Of a DNA stretch of 64,000 nucleotides, positions 39,079 through 48,433 are shown in pieces; the stretch's first letter is position 1, and each line of letters begins with the position of its first letter. The notes under the pieces are model-generated. The model was given only the letters and a program-made list of their open reading frames with translations. It had not been told where the DNA came from and searched no databases. Source of the stretch: Agrobacterium tumefaciens (lineage in GTDB: Bacteria; Pseudomonadota; Alphaproteobacteria; Rhizobiales; Rhizobiaceae); assembly GCF_005221325.1 (NCBI RefSeq), contig NZ_CP039889.1:1934501-1998500 (forward strand), in the 5' to 3' direction. Position numbers and translations under genes: made by a program.

Positions 39079-40767
39079 ATGAAAAATAGACATCCACTCC
39101 GAATTCAGCTCACTATCCAAGGCGGCGGCGCAAAGTTCATAACTATGCTCCCCGCCGCACAGGCCTTCTGTGACAAGCGCACCGCAGGCGATATTTATAT
39201 TACTCGCGTCTCCGGTGCCAGCGCGGGTTCGATAGTAGCCGCGCTTATAGCCACGAATGCGAACTTCGAAAGAGTTTTCGAATTCCTGGATAACAACGGA
39301 GATCGTTACGTAGGAAAAATGCGAGGAATCTCCCGATTTATGCCCTTCAGTTTCATGCGCAAGGGATGGTGGATTTTGAAAGTCGTCAGTGGTTATTCAG
39401 TCGTTAGTCCGAGACTACTAAGACGATTCTTGATCGAGATGTTTTCCTACAGCTGCCCCGATCTTCGTCACATAAATGGGGACGTATCCAAAGTTACAAT
39501 TGCCGACATTGAAAAAAGATTCAATTGCAAGCTAAGAATCGGTCTCTCGTCCCTGACCACCTTGGAAGGATCGGAGGCGGAGCCCAAAACTCCTTTCATA
39601 TCTGCATTGGTAGACTCTTGCTCGATTCCCCTGTTTTTCAGGAATATCCGAAACATTGGGGAAGGCCGCTTTGTTGATGGTGGCCTTTGTGAAAATCTGC
39701 CCACGTCTTCGCTTTTTGAAGATATCGCACAGTATGGTGACCTGTTCGCAATCACTACATCAGAACCGCAAGATTCGAACTTCAGTACCGTGTTCGAGTT
39801 TATGATGGCGGTTTTTTCTGCTAGCGTGAACCATAACGTAAAGCGCAGTATTAAGATGGTTGGAGACTATCTTAACGTAGCCATTGAAAGTAAGGTGACG
39901 ACGTTTGACTTTAGCGGAGCGATGGCATTTTGCCGTGACACGCAGTCTAAGGACCTAATCTACGCAAAGGCACTTAATCGCCTAGCTTCATATGCCAAAA
40001 TCAAAACTATCACTGATCAACCCAACGGCAGTTTCAATTCGGGTAGATATGACCCTCAATCTATTATGGACGGGATTTTTCAATTCCATAGTGTTGTATC
40101 GAATGGTGCGACGAAAAATCTAATCTCCACTACCATGGCACTGTTCTGCAATAGTCTTAATTGGGCGGAGCAAAACGAAAACGACTCCGATATCAGCTTT
40201 CAACAGTCGGTCTTCCGGGTAGGGCAAAAGCCCGTGTTTTCGATCTCTATTAATTTTCCGCGCGATCAGCGATCACAATACCTTCATCCGATGAAATGGC
40301 AGGTCTACGACAAAGATACAAAAAAAATAATTCCGTCGCGAATAATCCCGATGAAGCAGAGAAACGAAAATGGGGTAGAGTCAATTTCGTGCTGTATTTT
40401 CTTTGAAAAGCCGTTGTCGTCTGGCAAGGAAAAGCATCGAGACTACGTCTTAGAACATTATATTGAATATATCGGTGGTATACCTGGGCTGAAGGCCGCC
40501 CCGTATGCCGAGTTCCTCGCGATGTCTAATCTTACTGACGAGGTAATCGAGGAAGTGAATCTGATCATGCTCATTCCTAAAACCTACCGTAGAGGCTTGA
40601 AAGTCAACGCGGATTCCAGTTGCAGCGAGTTGAGCTTTGGGATATTGAAGCAGTCAGAAATAGTAAGAATTAGTGCTGTCTTGGATGATTACAGACACGA
40701 TGCAATCGGTGGTCGCTTCAGAAATCTAAAGCCTGGGCAGCGAGCGCGGGCGAACTTCGTTGTTTGA
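39079..40767 (+). CDS. Patatin-like phospholipase with C-terminal extension
   Basis: A 562-aa protein. Residues 8-230 form a patatin domain with oxyanion loop GGGAK (15-19), nucleophile Ser48 in GASAG and the catalytic DGG at 200-202, so it should be an active acyl hydrolase. Residues 330-562 are not recognised. The ATG at 39079 follows gaggga; the frame is open 20 codons further up. The gene has clearly lower GC than the core genes. It lies directly before the Detocs-like operon. Patatin lipases act as membrane-damaging effectors in several anti-phage systems, so a defence role is plausible but inferred. Confidence 0.85.
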   Translation: MKNRHPLRIQLTIQGGGAKFITMLPAAQAFCDKRTAGDIYITRVSGASAGSIVAALIATNANFERVFEFLDNNGDRYVGKMRGISRFMPFSFMRKGWWILKVVSGYSVVSPRLLRRFLIEMFSYSCPDLRHINGDVSKVTIADIEKRFNCKLRIGLSSLTTLEGSEAEPKTPFISALVDSCSIPLFFRNIRNIGEGRFVDGGLCENLPTSSLFEDIAQYGDLFAITTSEPQDSNFSTVFEFMMAVFSASVNHNVKRSIKMVGDYLNVAIESKVTTFDFSGAMAFCRDTQSKDLIYAKALNRLASYAKIKTITDQPNGSFNSGRYDPQSIMDGIFQFHSVVSNGATKNLISTTMALFCNSLNWAEQNENDSDISFQQSVFRVGQKPVFSISINFPRDQRSQYLHPMKWQVYDKDTKKIIPSRIIPMKQRNENGVESISCCIFFEKPLSSGKEKHRDYVLEHYIEYIGGIPGLKAAPYAEFLAMSNLTDEVIEEVNLIMLIPKTYRRGLKVNADSSCSELSFGILKQSEIVRISAVLDDYRHDAIGGRFRNLKPGQRARANFVV

Positions 40768-40903
40768 TCTAACCGGAACCACCTTGTGCAATGCCCATTA
40801 TTCCCATATTATCCCCCCTAGAGATGGAGAGCAGGATGGCGAAGAAAGTTGGAATTGAAGGAGTCGTCTGACTCCATTTGGTGAAAGCCATAATAGTAAT
40901 GCT

Positions 40904-40931
40904 AAAAAGGGCGGCGTAGCTGCCCTTTTTG
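40904..40931 (+). terminator. Rho-independent terminator after the patatin gene
   Basis: Stem aaaaagggc/gcccttttt with loop ggcgtagct. It separates the patatin gene from the Detocs-like operon. The 320 bp from here to 41252 hold no gene and should include the operon promoter. Confidence 0.9.
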
Positions 40932-41252
40932 TTATGAATCTTTTGAGCCTCAAAGATTATCTCGTGTCGAGGTTAGATAGCATTAAGTCAATTGCTTACC
41001 GCAGCAGGATTTAGTTGGATTGTCCTGCGATCTACACGCGTCCCCGTACAAGACGGGCGGGGGGTATGCATTGTTGAGAAACATACAGTGTGACGGTGAA
41101 GTTGGCGATCTGCTGACTATTGCGGCGGTATTCGCTTCGTGTATCGTTGCGGTGCGGTTGGTTTGCGCCTAACTTAGGGCCATAACTCGTGGAACATCCA
41201 AGTCTAAGCGTTTTCTAATATTGCTTTCTTCGCAATTTTATCGAGAGTTTTC

Positions 41253-44200
41253 TTGTTAAGAATCGCGAAGAGAAGTGCCGAGTGTTTCCCGTTGCGCGGC
41301 ATTTCGAAATCGGAAATCTCGATTGGGGGACCTTTGGCCCGAGCGCTTAGTAAAGAAAAAATAGGCACGGCATACTCACGTGAGTTTGACGAGTATCGAT
41401 CTAAACTTCGTGCTAAAGGCAATTTGTCTGCCGGGATACGATCGTTTAGGCTGCATGAGCATCCGAAACGCCAGTACCGTCTGGCTGGCAAATTTGCTAG
41501 ACACCCGGCTTACCGCGGCCTTCTACTCGCTAATCCTTTTCCAAAGCGATTTGAGGAGCTGCCAAGAAGCGGCTTCCCGGTACTGACAGGGTACTTCGCC
41601 GAGCTAGCTTGGAACGCCAGCCTCATAAAAGCATACGCTACGGAAATCAGCGAGTTTGTTGCATTGCGAGACGAAGTCGACAGTGCTCTTCTCGTTTCCG
41701 ATGACGCCCAAATTGAGGCTTTGCTAATTAGAGCCGAAGAGCGGTTCGGTATCAGTGCCTGGCTGATCGAACACAGGATCAACCTGCACGATCGTACCGG
41801 AAATTCTTCGGGGAAAAATCGTTACGTTCAAGCGATCCTTAATCGGGACAATAATGCGGTGTTTAACTACCTGCTGAGCTGGTACAGTTATCGGTCCGGT
41901 GCGGCAGTTTCAGCGGCAGAGTTCGAACGACATCTCGATGAACTTGGTGTTCCCACAAACGGCATCTTCCATATTATATGTGCGCTTAATGGGCGACATA
42001 TCAAAGTCGGGCCAGAGGCGGCCGGGGAGATGCTGAACTATAGTGATTATTTCCCGCTAATTGACCGATATCATATTCTCATCTCAGCCCTTCAGGGCCT
42101 GTTTTCGAGCGGGCCACTCGAAGATACCGTTGCAGAATTCACGCGAAGTATACTGGGAGACCTCTGCGTAGGCGTACCAGATTTGCAGTTAGGCCGATTA
42201 TCGAGGGCGTTTGGGAATGACGTAAATGTCCCCTTGGACCAAGCCATCCTCGAAATGCAGGATGACCTCGCCGCGAATCGGCACGATAAGATCGCGGCGG
42301 CAGTGACTGGGGCTCGCCTGTTCGGAATGAACATTGAATTATTAGCGGTAGTGCTGCAATCCGAAGCAGCGTCCAGCCAGATGTACCTGGTGCCGGCTCC
42401 CGAGGAGCGCTCGTTCTTTGGTGATATCCGATCAGACCTATCAACAGCGTTGAGTTACGGTGAGGACGGCATCGAAGCGCGACTGCGCCTTCAGAAGATA
42501 ATTCTCGCTTACTGCAACACGTCATGGGCATCCTCGTTACGGCTTCTCCTTGAGAGACAATGCCATGATGAAAGGGTACTGGAGCCAACATTCCTACAGA
42601 CTGTCTTAGGTCTCAGAAGTGCGGCTGAGACAATCGATCTCGTTTTGACGTTACCGGCGGGCCAAATACGAGAGCGTGCCTTACGGGAGGCGGTGAAACA
42701 GAATCCACGTAGCCCGTCGGTTGGGTTCGTCGCGAGGCTCTGCGGTTATGAGAACTCCTCATCGCCGAGCTTATCCGAGATGGCAGAGGCTTTACTTGCA
42801 CAACGGCAGATGAAATTTGAGAGAGCAGCAGAGAGACTTAGTGATATTGCCGCTAGCACCTCCTCGCCTGCAGTAGCACTAGAAGCTTCGAGATTGCTCT
42901 CCAACACTTACTGGCGGGACGGCCAACTTGCGGAAACAACAGATTTATCCGCTAGCCTTTTTGTGAAGTCAAAATATTTTGGTTCCATCTTGCCGATCCG
43001 TGAGCTGGTTTCGGAACTGCTCAAATGGCATGATAAGCCCCTCGCAAGCTCGCCTACTCGAGGGCGTTTGAGTGCGGCGATTGTGTTCGACGCGCACTCG
43101 CGATACGTCTCGGCGGAATTCGAAGCAGAGCGTGCCGACGCGTTTAAGGATGTGCTCCGCGCTAACGGCGTGAGAAAAGCCTCTGAACTAGGAACGATCG
43201 CGCACCGTTTTTCAATATCGGAGCTGATCTATTTCCTTCGATACATCTGCGTCCCGAACGTACTTGATCAATCACTAGCGCTTGAGACTTCAAGAGCGGT
43301 CGAGGACGAACGGGTATCAATTCTCCTTCTCATCAGCGAATTAACAGCTGGTCGAGTTCCTGCCGCTATCAAAGAAGAACTACGAGAAATTCGAACGAAG
43401 CAAATTGTTCGAGAAACCACACTTCGATTAGATGAAAGTAAGATTTACGTCAATGTAGAGGGAATCCGCCGATCTATTGACGTATCAATGAGAGATGATT
43501 GGAACCGCTACAGATTGATGAATGATGGCTTAGAGCAGAAGCTACTTGATCTGCTTGGTGCAGTTCGTAGTGAAGCTGGAACAGAGCCAATGCGGATTAT
43601 CTTCGCAAATCCGCTTAGCGAACGATTTACTCTTCTCAAGCGTATGGTCTCGACGTTACGAGATGAGTTCACGCTAAACAAAGAGTATGGGCTCAATTCA
43701 AACTTGAGCACGAATATTCGACATGGTTACGTCGAAAAGGAAATACGCGGACCGTTGTTGGGACGGAATCTTATAACAAATAAAGATACCGATCGTGGCT
43801 CCTATCTTGAGAACAAGTTCTGGCTCGAGCGCCCCGTTGAGTTGGATATCAGCTCTCGTGAGAAGCTCTCCGCGCTATTTTCTAAGTTTTCCGCAAAGAT
43901 TGACGATCAAATCGATCGGTTGAACCGGCAGCTCCTACGTATTCAATCAGAGGAAACGCCCGACGGCCTATTTAAGTATGCTCTTTCTGATGCCGCTCTT
44001 GCGGCGGTGGACGGCAAATGGGCGTCTAAGGAGACCTTCGACGAATTCATAGAGACTGTTTTTTCAACTTTTTGGGAAGGAACGCAAAGGAACCTCGCTC
44101 AAGTTCGATCCACCTTGGAGACCGAAGTTATATCTGGGTTGATCGAGAGTTTGCGCGAGTTCGCACAGGACATCGCTTCGGAGGGACTTGATAGGGAGTT

Positions 44201-44813
44201 ACCTGGCCTAGAACACGCCCTAACTATGGTGCAGCCTGAGATGCGTGCTGCAATTGAGCGGGTCGCTAGCTGGTTTACTCTTTCGAGCAATAACGAATAT
44301 CAAGACTTCGATTTGACGATCGCCTTCCAAGCCGGGATGAACACCGTCAAGACCTATTTCCGGAACCTGACAATCAACGACAGATACCAGTCTAATGGCC
44401 AAATCCTAATGAACGGATGGTGCCTCCCTATGTTTGCGCGGTTGTTTTTCTTGATCCTCGACAATGCTGCTACACACGGCGCGCGAAATCGCGATCGCCT
44501 AAATATAGCGATGACTGTCGAGATCAAAGAAGGCCATCTATTTATTCGGGCGACCAATGACTTATCACCGGACCATGATCGTGGTGAGCTCAAACGTAAG
44601 ATCGTTGAAATAAATAGAGACTACGGGCAGGCCCGGGCTATGGAATTGCTGTCGGAGGAGGGAGGGTCTGGGTATCCTAAAATTTGGAAGCTGCTGAAAA
44701 CAGATTTGATGGTCAGAGATCACGTGCTTTATGTGGCAGCTAATGAGAGCGAGTTTAGCGTAGAAATTTTATTGCCGACTGGAGGTATTGTACGTGAGGC
44801 TTCTAATAGTTGA
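41253..44813 (+). CDS. dtcA: Detocs-type sensor kinase (DtcA-like)
   Basis: A 1,186-aa protein. Residues 100-700 are mainly helical, with repeat-like helical pairs that could be a TPR-type sensor. A coiled region follows. The C-terminus is a GHKL/histidine-kinase ATPase: N box LFFLILDNAATHGA (N1071) and G box SGYPKIWKLLKTDL. A candidate phospho-His is H988 in GLEHALTMVQPEMR. The start is taken as TTG 41253 with only gagag upstream, so it is uncertain. The two receiver genes follow with overlaps, giving the kinase, receiver, receiver-nucleosidase order of Detocs. There the kinase senses phage and signals to the effector. Confidence 0.8.
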   Translation: MLRIAKRSAECFPLRGISKSEISIGGPLARALSKEKIGTAYSREFDEYRSKLRAKGNLSAGIRSFRLHEHPKRQYRLAGKFARHPAYRGLLLANPFPKRFEELPRSGFPVLTGYFAELAWNASLIKAYATEISEFVALRDEVDSALLVSDDAQIEALLIRAEERFGISAWLIEHRINLHDRTGNSSGKNRYVQAILNRDNNAVFNYLLSWYSYRSGAAVSAAEFERHLDELGVPTNGIFHIICALNGRHIKVGPEAAGEMLNYSDYFPLIDRYHILISALQGLFSSGPLEDTVAEFTRSILGDLCVGVPDLQLGRLSRAFGNDVNVPLDQAILEMQDDLAANRHDKIAAAVTGARLFGMNIELLAVVLQSEAASSQMYLVPAPEERSFFGDIRSDLSTALSYGEDGIEARLRLQKIILAYCNTSWASSLRLLLERQCHDERVLEPTFLQTVLGLRSAAETIDLVLTLPAGQIRERALREAVKQNPRSPSVGFVARLCGYENSSSPSLSEMAEALLAQRQMKFERAAERLSDIAASTSSPAVALEASRLLSNTYWRDGQLAETTDLSASLFVKSKYFGSILPIRELVSELLKWHDKPLASSPTRGRLSAAIVFDAHSRYVSAEFEAERADAFKDVLRANGVRKASELGTIAHRFSISELIYFLRYICVPNVLDQSLALETSRAVEDERVSILLLISELTAGRVPAAIKEELREIRTKQIVRETTLRLDESKIYVNVEGIRRSIDVSMRDDWNRYRLMNDGLEQKLLDLLGAVRSEAGTEPMRIIFANPLSERFTLLKRMVSTLRDEFTLNKEYGLNSNLSTNIRHGYVEKEIRGPLLGRNLITNKDTDRGSYLENKFWLERPVELDISSREKLSALFSKFSAKIDDQIDRLNRQLLRIQSEETPDGLFKYALSDAALAAVDGKWASKETFDEFIETVFSTFWEGTQRNLAQVRSTLETEVISGLIESLREFAQDIASEGLDRELPGLEHALTMVQPEMRAAIERVASWFTLSSNNEYQDFDLTIAFQAGMNTVKTYFRNLTINDRYQSNGQILMNGWCLPMFARLFFLILDNAATHGARNRDRLNIAMTVEIKEGHLFIRATNDLSPDHDRGELKRKIVEINRDYGQARAMELLSEEGGSGYPKIWKLLKTDLMVRDHVLYVAANESEFSVEILLPTGGIVREASNS

Positions 44814-45258
44814 AGATGACGAAGAGAAAGCAAGTCGGCTCGAACAATTTATGTTCGACACATATCGACCTTCAAGTACTAAGGTATGCCGGTCGTTTCA
44901 AAGCGGTTTGAGGGCGGCTCTGAGTGAAACGTTCGATTTACTTTTGCTCGACATGACCATGACAAACTATGACAGATCACTGCAGGACGATGGCGGACGG
45001 CCGCATCATTTTGCTGGCCGCGAAATACTGCGCCAGCTTGCGAGAGAGGACGTGCATATCCCGGTTATAGTGGTGACGCAATTTGGACGCTTTGGTGAAG
45101 AAGCCGAAGCTGTGACGTTGTCAGAGTTAGAAACAGAATTACAGTCACGGTTCCCGGATTACCTCGGTACAGTCCACTACCGATCTAACGCAGACAACTG
45201 GAAGTCTCAGCTGGAGACGTTCATAGGACATCGCTTCCCCAAGGAGAGGCAAGGTTGA
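44794..45258 (+). CDS. dtcB: Stand-alone receiver domain (DtcB-like)
   Basis: A 154-aa CheY-like receiver with acidic pair E7-D8-D9, phospho-acceptor D53 in LLLLDMTM and T95 in VIVVTQFG. The usual beta-5 Lys-Pro is replaced by HYRSN. There is no output domain. The GTG at 44794 has ggagg eight bases upstream and overlaps the kinase gene end by 20 bp. The TTG at 44788 is too close to that site. In Detocs the lone receiver is thought to buffer phosphoryl flow and prevent accidental activation of the effector. Confidence 0.82.
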   Translation: MRLLIVEDDEEKASRLEQFMFDTYRPSSTKVCRSFQSGLRAALSETFDLLLLDMTMTNYDRSLQDDGGRPHHFAGREILRQLAREDVHIPVIVVTQFGRFGEEAEAVTLSELETELQSRFPDYLGTVHYRSNADNWKSQLETFIGHRFPKERQG

Positions 45259-46472
45259 GAATTCTAATTGTTGAAGATCAGGCCGAAAAATTTGGTCGTG
45301 TACACACCGTTCTTACGCAGTCCGGAATTTTGAAGACTGACATTGTTCACGCAATAGCACTTACGCAGGCCTATGACTACTTGTGTCAAGATCAGTTTGA
45401 CCTGATGCTTTTGGACGTCAATATCCCGCGTCGACTAGGTGAAATCCCTGTGCGTGGCGGTGGGATAGAATTGTTGCGAGAGCTTGCTAGAGAAAGTGAA
45501 CTGAAGCGGCCAAACTATATCGTTGGACTGACAGCATTTGAGGATGTTGTAGAAGAATTTGGCCCAGCGTTCCAAGATCAGCTCTGGTCCCTCGTTCAAT
45601 ATAGCGAATCATCGGACCGTTGGGTATCTCAACTGCTCGTTAAGGTGGCCTATATAGAAGCCGTTAAACGGTCTCGAAATTTCAGTGACGGTGAGACTCA
45701 CGGTTGCGACCTCGCAATCATAACAGCGCTCGATACTGTGGAGTTCTCCGCAGTAAAACAATTACCGATGAGCTGGCAGCCGCTTAAACTCCCGCACGAT
45801 GAAACGAGATATATTTCAGGAACGTTTCTGAAGGGCTCAGTAACAAAAAGCGTAATCGCAGCTGCCGCGCCTCGCATGGGGCTGGCGGCTTCGGCAGTGC
45901 TGGCTGCGAAAATGATCCACCAATTTCGTCCAAGGCTATTAGCGATGGTCGGCATCTGTGCAGGCCGTGTCGATAAAGTGAAAATCGGCGACATCGTTAT
46001 CGCTGATCCTACTTGGGACTGGGGCAGCGGAAAGATAGTAGCGGAGGGTGGAAAAGCGAAGTTTCTACCGTCCCCACACCAGCTCGATCTTGACCCGGAT
46101 ATAGCGGGATTGTTGCGCGAGATGGCAAGGGATAGCAAGGTTCTGAGTGACATCTCTACGAACGCGAGTGGGACTAAACCTGCAACTAAGCTCTCGGCTC
46201 ACGTAGCACCAATGGTGTCCGGTGCGGCGGTCGTATCGCACGGGCCAACAGTCGATGGTTTGCTTGCGCAGCATCGGGGAATTGTGGGTGTTGATATGGA
46301 GGCTTACTCTGTGGCTGCTGCTGCTCAGAGCAGCGGTAAGCCAAGACCCGATTTTGTTGTTATTAAGGGTGTTAGCGACTACGCTGATGAACACAAGGCT
46401 GACGACTATCAAGAATACGCAGCTTCGGTTAGTGCGCTATTCCTGTACAACTTTGCAGTCGAGTTCTTATAA
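45255..46472 (+). CDS. dtcC: Receiver plus ATP-nucleosidase-type effector (DtcC-like)
   Basis: A 405-aa fusion. Residues 1-130 are a receiver (E7-D8, D54 in LMLLDVNIP, T93). Residues 147-405 are a PNP/UDP-phosphorylase-family domain with CDLAIITALDTVEF, MVGICAGRVDKVKIGDIVIAD, VDMEAYSV (346-352) and KGVSDYAD (371-378), the base and ribose contacts of nucleosidases. TTG 45255 overlaps the upstream stop by 4 bp behind aaggagaggcaagg. In Detocs this effector cleaves cellular ATP to adenine and ribose-triphosphate, halting phage growth. The architecture fits; activity is inferred. Confidence 0.85.
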   Translation: MRILIVEDQAEKFGRVHTVLTQSGILKTDIVHAIALTQAYDYLCQDQFDLMLLDVNIPRRLGEIPVRGGGIELLRELARESELKRPNYIVGLTAFEDVVEEFGPAFQDQLWSLVQYSESSDRWVSQLLVKVAYIEAVKRSRNFSDGETHGCDLAIITALDTVEFSAVKQLPMSWQPLKLPHDETRYISGTFLKGSVTKSVIAAAAPRMGLAASAVLAAKMIHQFRPRLLAMVGICAGRVDKVKIGDIVIADPTWDWGSGKIVAEGGKAKFLPSPHQLDLDPDIAGLLREMARDSKVLSDISTNASGTKPATKLSAHVAPMVSGAAVVSHGPTVDGLLAQHRGIVGVDMEAYSVAAAAQSSGKPRPDFVVIKGVSDYADEHKADDYQEYAASVSALFLYNFAVEFL

Positions 46473-46678
46473 TTGGCTGCCGAACCCAGTAATGCTCTTG
46501 TTTGGGAAGCTAAATTGATATTTTAGGATGTCGCGAACCGCGCTGCTGCCCATGCAGAAGCGGTTGGCATCTTCAGGAAAAACAAATCCGCCCGTCAATC
46601 AGCGGTTCAATGAACCGGCGTTCATAGAAAGCGCACCCACCCTCCGCAGTCGGGATGGCCGGAGGGACTGCATTCGCT
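46473..46678. other. Convergent spacer between Detocs-like operon and tniQ
   Basis: Contains ggttcaatgaacc (near 46605) and a ccctccgcagtc...ggagggac-type hairpin near 46640-46672 that may terminate one or both operons. TGTCGC at 46529 is discussed as a possible but unsupported element end. Confidence 0.4.
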
Positions 46679-48433
46679 CTAATCATATAGCGGACCTGCC
46701 GCTGGGTTAGGCCACTCTCCTTGATGAGTGAGCTGGTTCACGCTGACGTAGCGTTTGCGGAAATCCCGCAAGTCCGCTCGCGACGTTACGCGATAGACGA
46801 CAGCTCCACTATCCGAGCTCACCTCTTCGAAGTTAATTGAGCGGCTTTTCTGTAAGGCCCAAAGACTTCTTTGGGAAATTTCCAGAATCCTCAAGGCCTC
46901 AGTGTTATCGACGTGTGTGCCGGAAAACTTCGAATTCTTTAATTCTGACGGATCGACCATAAGGTCGTCGAGGAGCAACGGCCGCCCACTAAGTGCGACA
47001 CGTTTCAATTCGTTTCTGACGATTTTCGTGAGCAGATCGACTCGGTTGATTCCAATTCGCTCGGAAACTTCTTTGACCGATTGCATCCCTGGCTCGAGCG
47101 CGCTGGTTGCGACCTTCTGGATCGCTTCGTGAAGTTCTTTCACCTCGACCTCGGAAATCAAACGGGTGTTACGTTGGCCACGATGACCGATTTGATCGAA
47201 GTCCAGACGACGCAATACGCCAGCCGCAACGAGGTTCGCCACGAAACCGGGAGTGCATCTCAGGATATTAGCGGCCTTGCGAGATTGGATCGTGCCACCC
47301 GACATCCGCTCAAACAGTGCCAGCGCGCCGATGGGGATGGCCTTCGTATCGATGTTTGCATCGACGAGCCGGCGCCTGACGACGGGTGATGACAATCCCG
47401 TCACAGACGAAATGTGAGCCACCGTCGTCCATTTTTCGTCCTGTGTACGCGCAAAGTTTTTTACAGAGGCCGGGAGCGGATATCGGTCGACCACATGCGC
47501 ACGGAACAGTTCACAGATTTGTTGATAGCTGTCTTTGTGCTGGCTTTGCCGGATATGGGTATAGAAGCGACCGTAACGAAGAAACGTGCCTGCGGCCGCA
47601 CCTTCTGAAATGCGGTCGAGAGCTTCGTAAAACCGGTCTACCCCTCCGGCCAGCGCTTCGTAGCCAACATGAGTCGCTTCGCCGAGAGCTTTCTGCGTCA
47701 GCAGTTCAAGGGTTTGGTCTCTGCCGTGAACTAATGCCACTCCCAGGACGCGGCTGATGTTGAGAACTACCGCGGTCTCGAGCTGGTCGATCAGCGGCCC
47801 ATGAGAAACGTTGCTATAAAATCTGTCACCGATAAACAAATCGACAGGGCCAGCTGGCCGGTCGGAAAGTCCAGAAGAAAGCCTCTGAATTTTCTCGCAT
47901 TCGACTTCGAGTTCCACGCAGAAGTCGAACGAGGGGCTGGTCTTTCGTCCGGGAAGTTCGACGAGTTCGCAGTGGTGCACATGACAGGTGCGATACGGCT
48001 TCAAGAGCCAAAGTGCCCGCCGATAGCGACGCGTTCCAGGAATACGATCGCCGCACAGCTCATCGGCCTCAAAGCATTTCGGGCAGAAACGAAGCGTATT
48101 CCTGAGCAGCAGGGCCTGTTCAAATGTCTGCCCGAACAGCGTTGTGGACCGATAAGACGTAACTGCGGTCGCATGGCGTGTCAGCTGCTCGCTTGGTAAG
48201 CCTACCAAAGACGAAAGCATTAACATGGCGTCGGGCTTTCCGTGATTCAGGCCGTGGAACGACAATCCATAAGCCTTACAGAAGTAGCTTAAGCGGACCC
48301 ATGCGGTTGGTTTTCGCGAGACGGGAAAGGTAACTTGGAAGGACCTCGTCTGCGAAGAGTGGAACTTGCAACATCGTTTACTCATCTCCCAATTTAATTC
48401 TGTGTGAGGTCTGGCGGCTTGAGTTCGGTCCAT
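46679..48433 (-). CDS. tniQ: TniQ-family target-selection protein
   Basis: A 584-aa TniQ/TnsD-type protein. The N-terminal TniQ domain has the zinc motif C117-P-K-C120 with C150 and H153 downstream, within RFCPKCFEADE and CHVHHCELVEL. The remaining 400 residues contain helix-turn-helix-like segments (VKEVSERIGINRVDLL) that could read the attachment site. The length is that of a site-specific TnsD rather than a short TniQ. Translation starts immediately after the tnsC stop. It should recruit TnsC to a defined target, which could explain the insertion site if known. Confidence 0.88.
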   Translation of the reverse strand: MDRTQAARPHTELNWEMSKRCCKFHSSQTRSFQVTFPVSRKPTAWVRLSYFCKAYGLSFHGLNHGKPDAMLMLSSLVGLPSEQLTRHATAVTSYRSTTLFGQTFEQALLLRNTLRFCPKCFEADELCGDRIPGTRRYRRALWLLKPYRTCHVHHCELVELPGRKTSPSFDFCVELEVECEKIQRLSSGLSDRPAGPVDLFIGDRFYSNVSHGPLIDQLETAVVLNISRVLGVALVHGRDQTLELLTQKALGEATHVGYEALAGGVDRFYEALDRISEGAAAGTFLRYGRFYTHIRQSQHKDSYQQICELFRAHVVDRYPLPASVKNFARTQDEKWTTVAHISSVTGLSSPVVRRRLVDANIDTKAIPIGALALFERMSGGTIQSRKAANILRCTPGFVANLVAAGVLRRLDFDQIGHRGQRNTRLISEVEVKELHEAIQKVATSALEPGMQSVKEVSERIGINRVDLLTKIVRNELKRVALSGRPLLLDDLMVDPSELKNSKFSGTHVDNTEALRILEISQRSLWALQKSRSINFEEVSSDSGAVVYRVTSRADLRDFRKRYVSVNQLTHQGEWPNPAAGPLYD

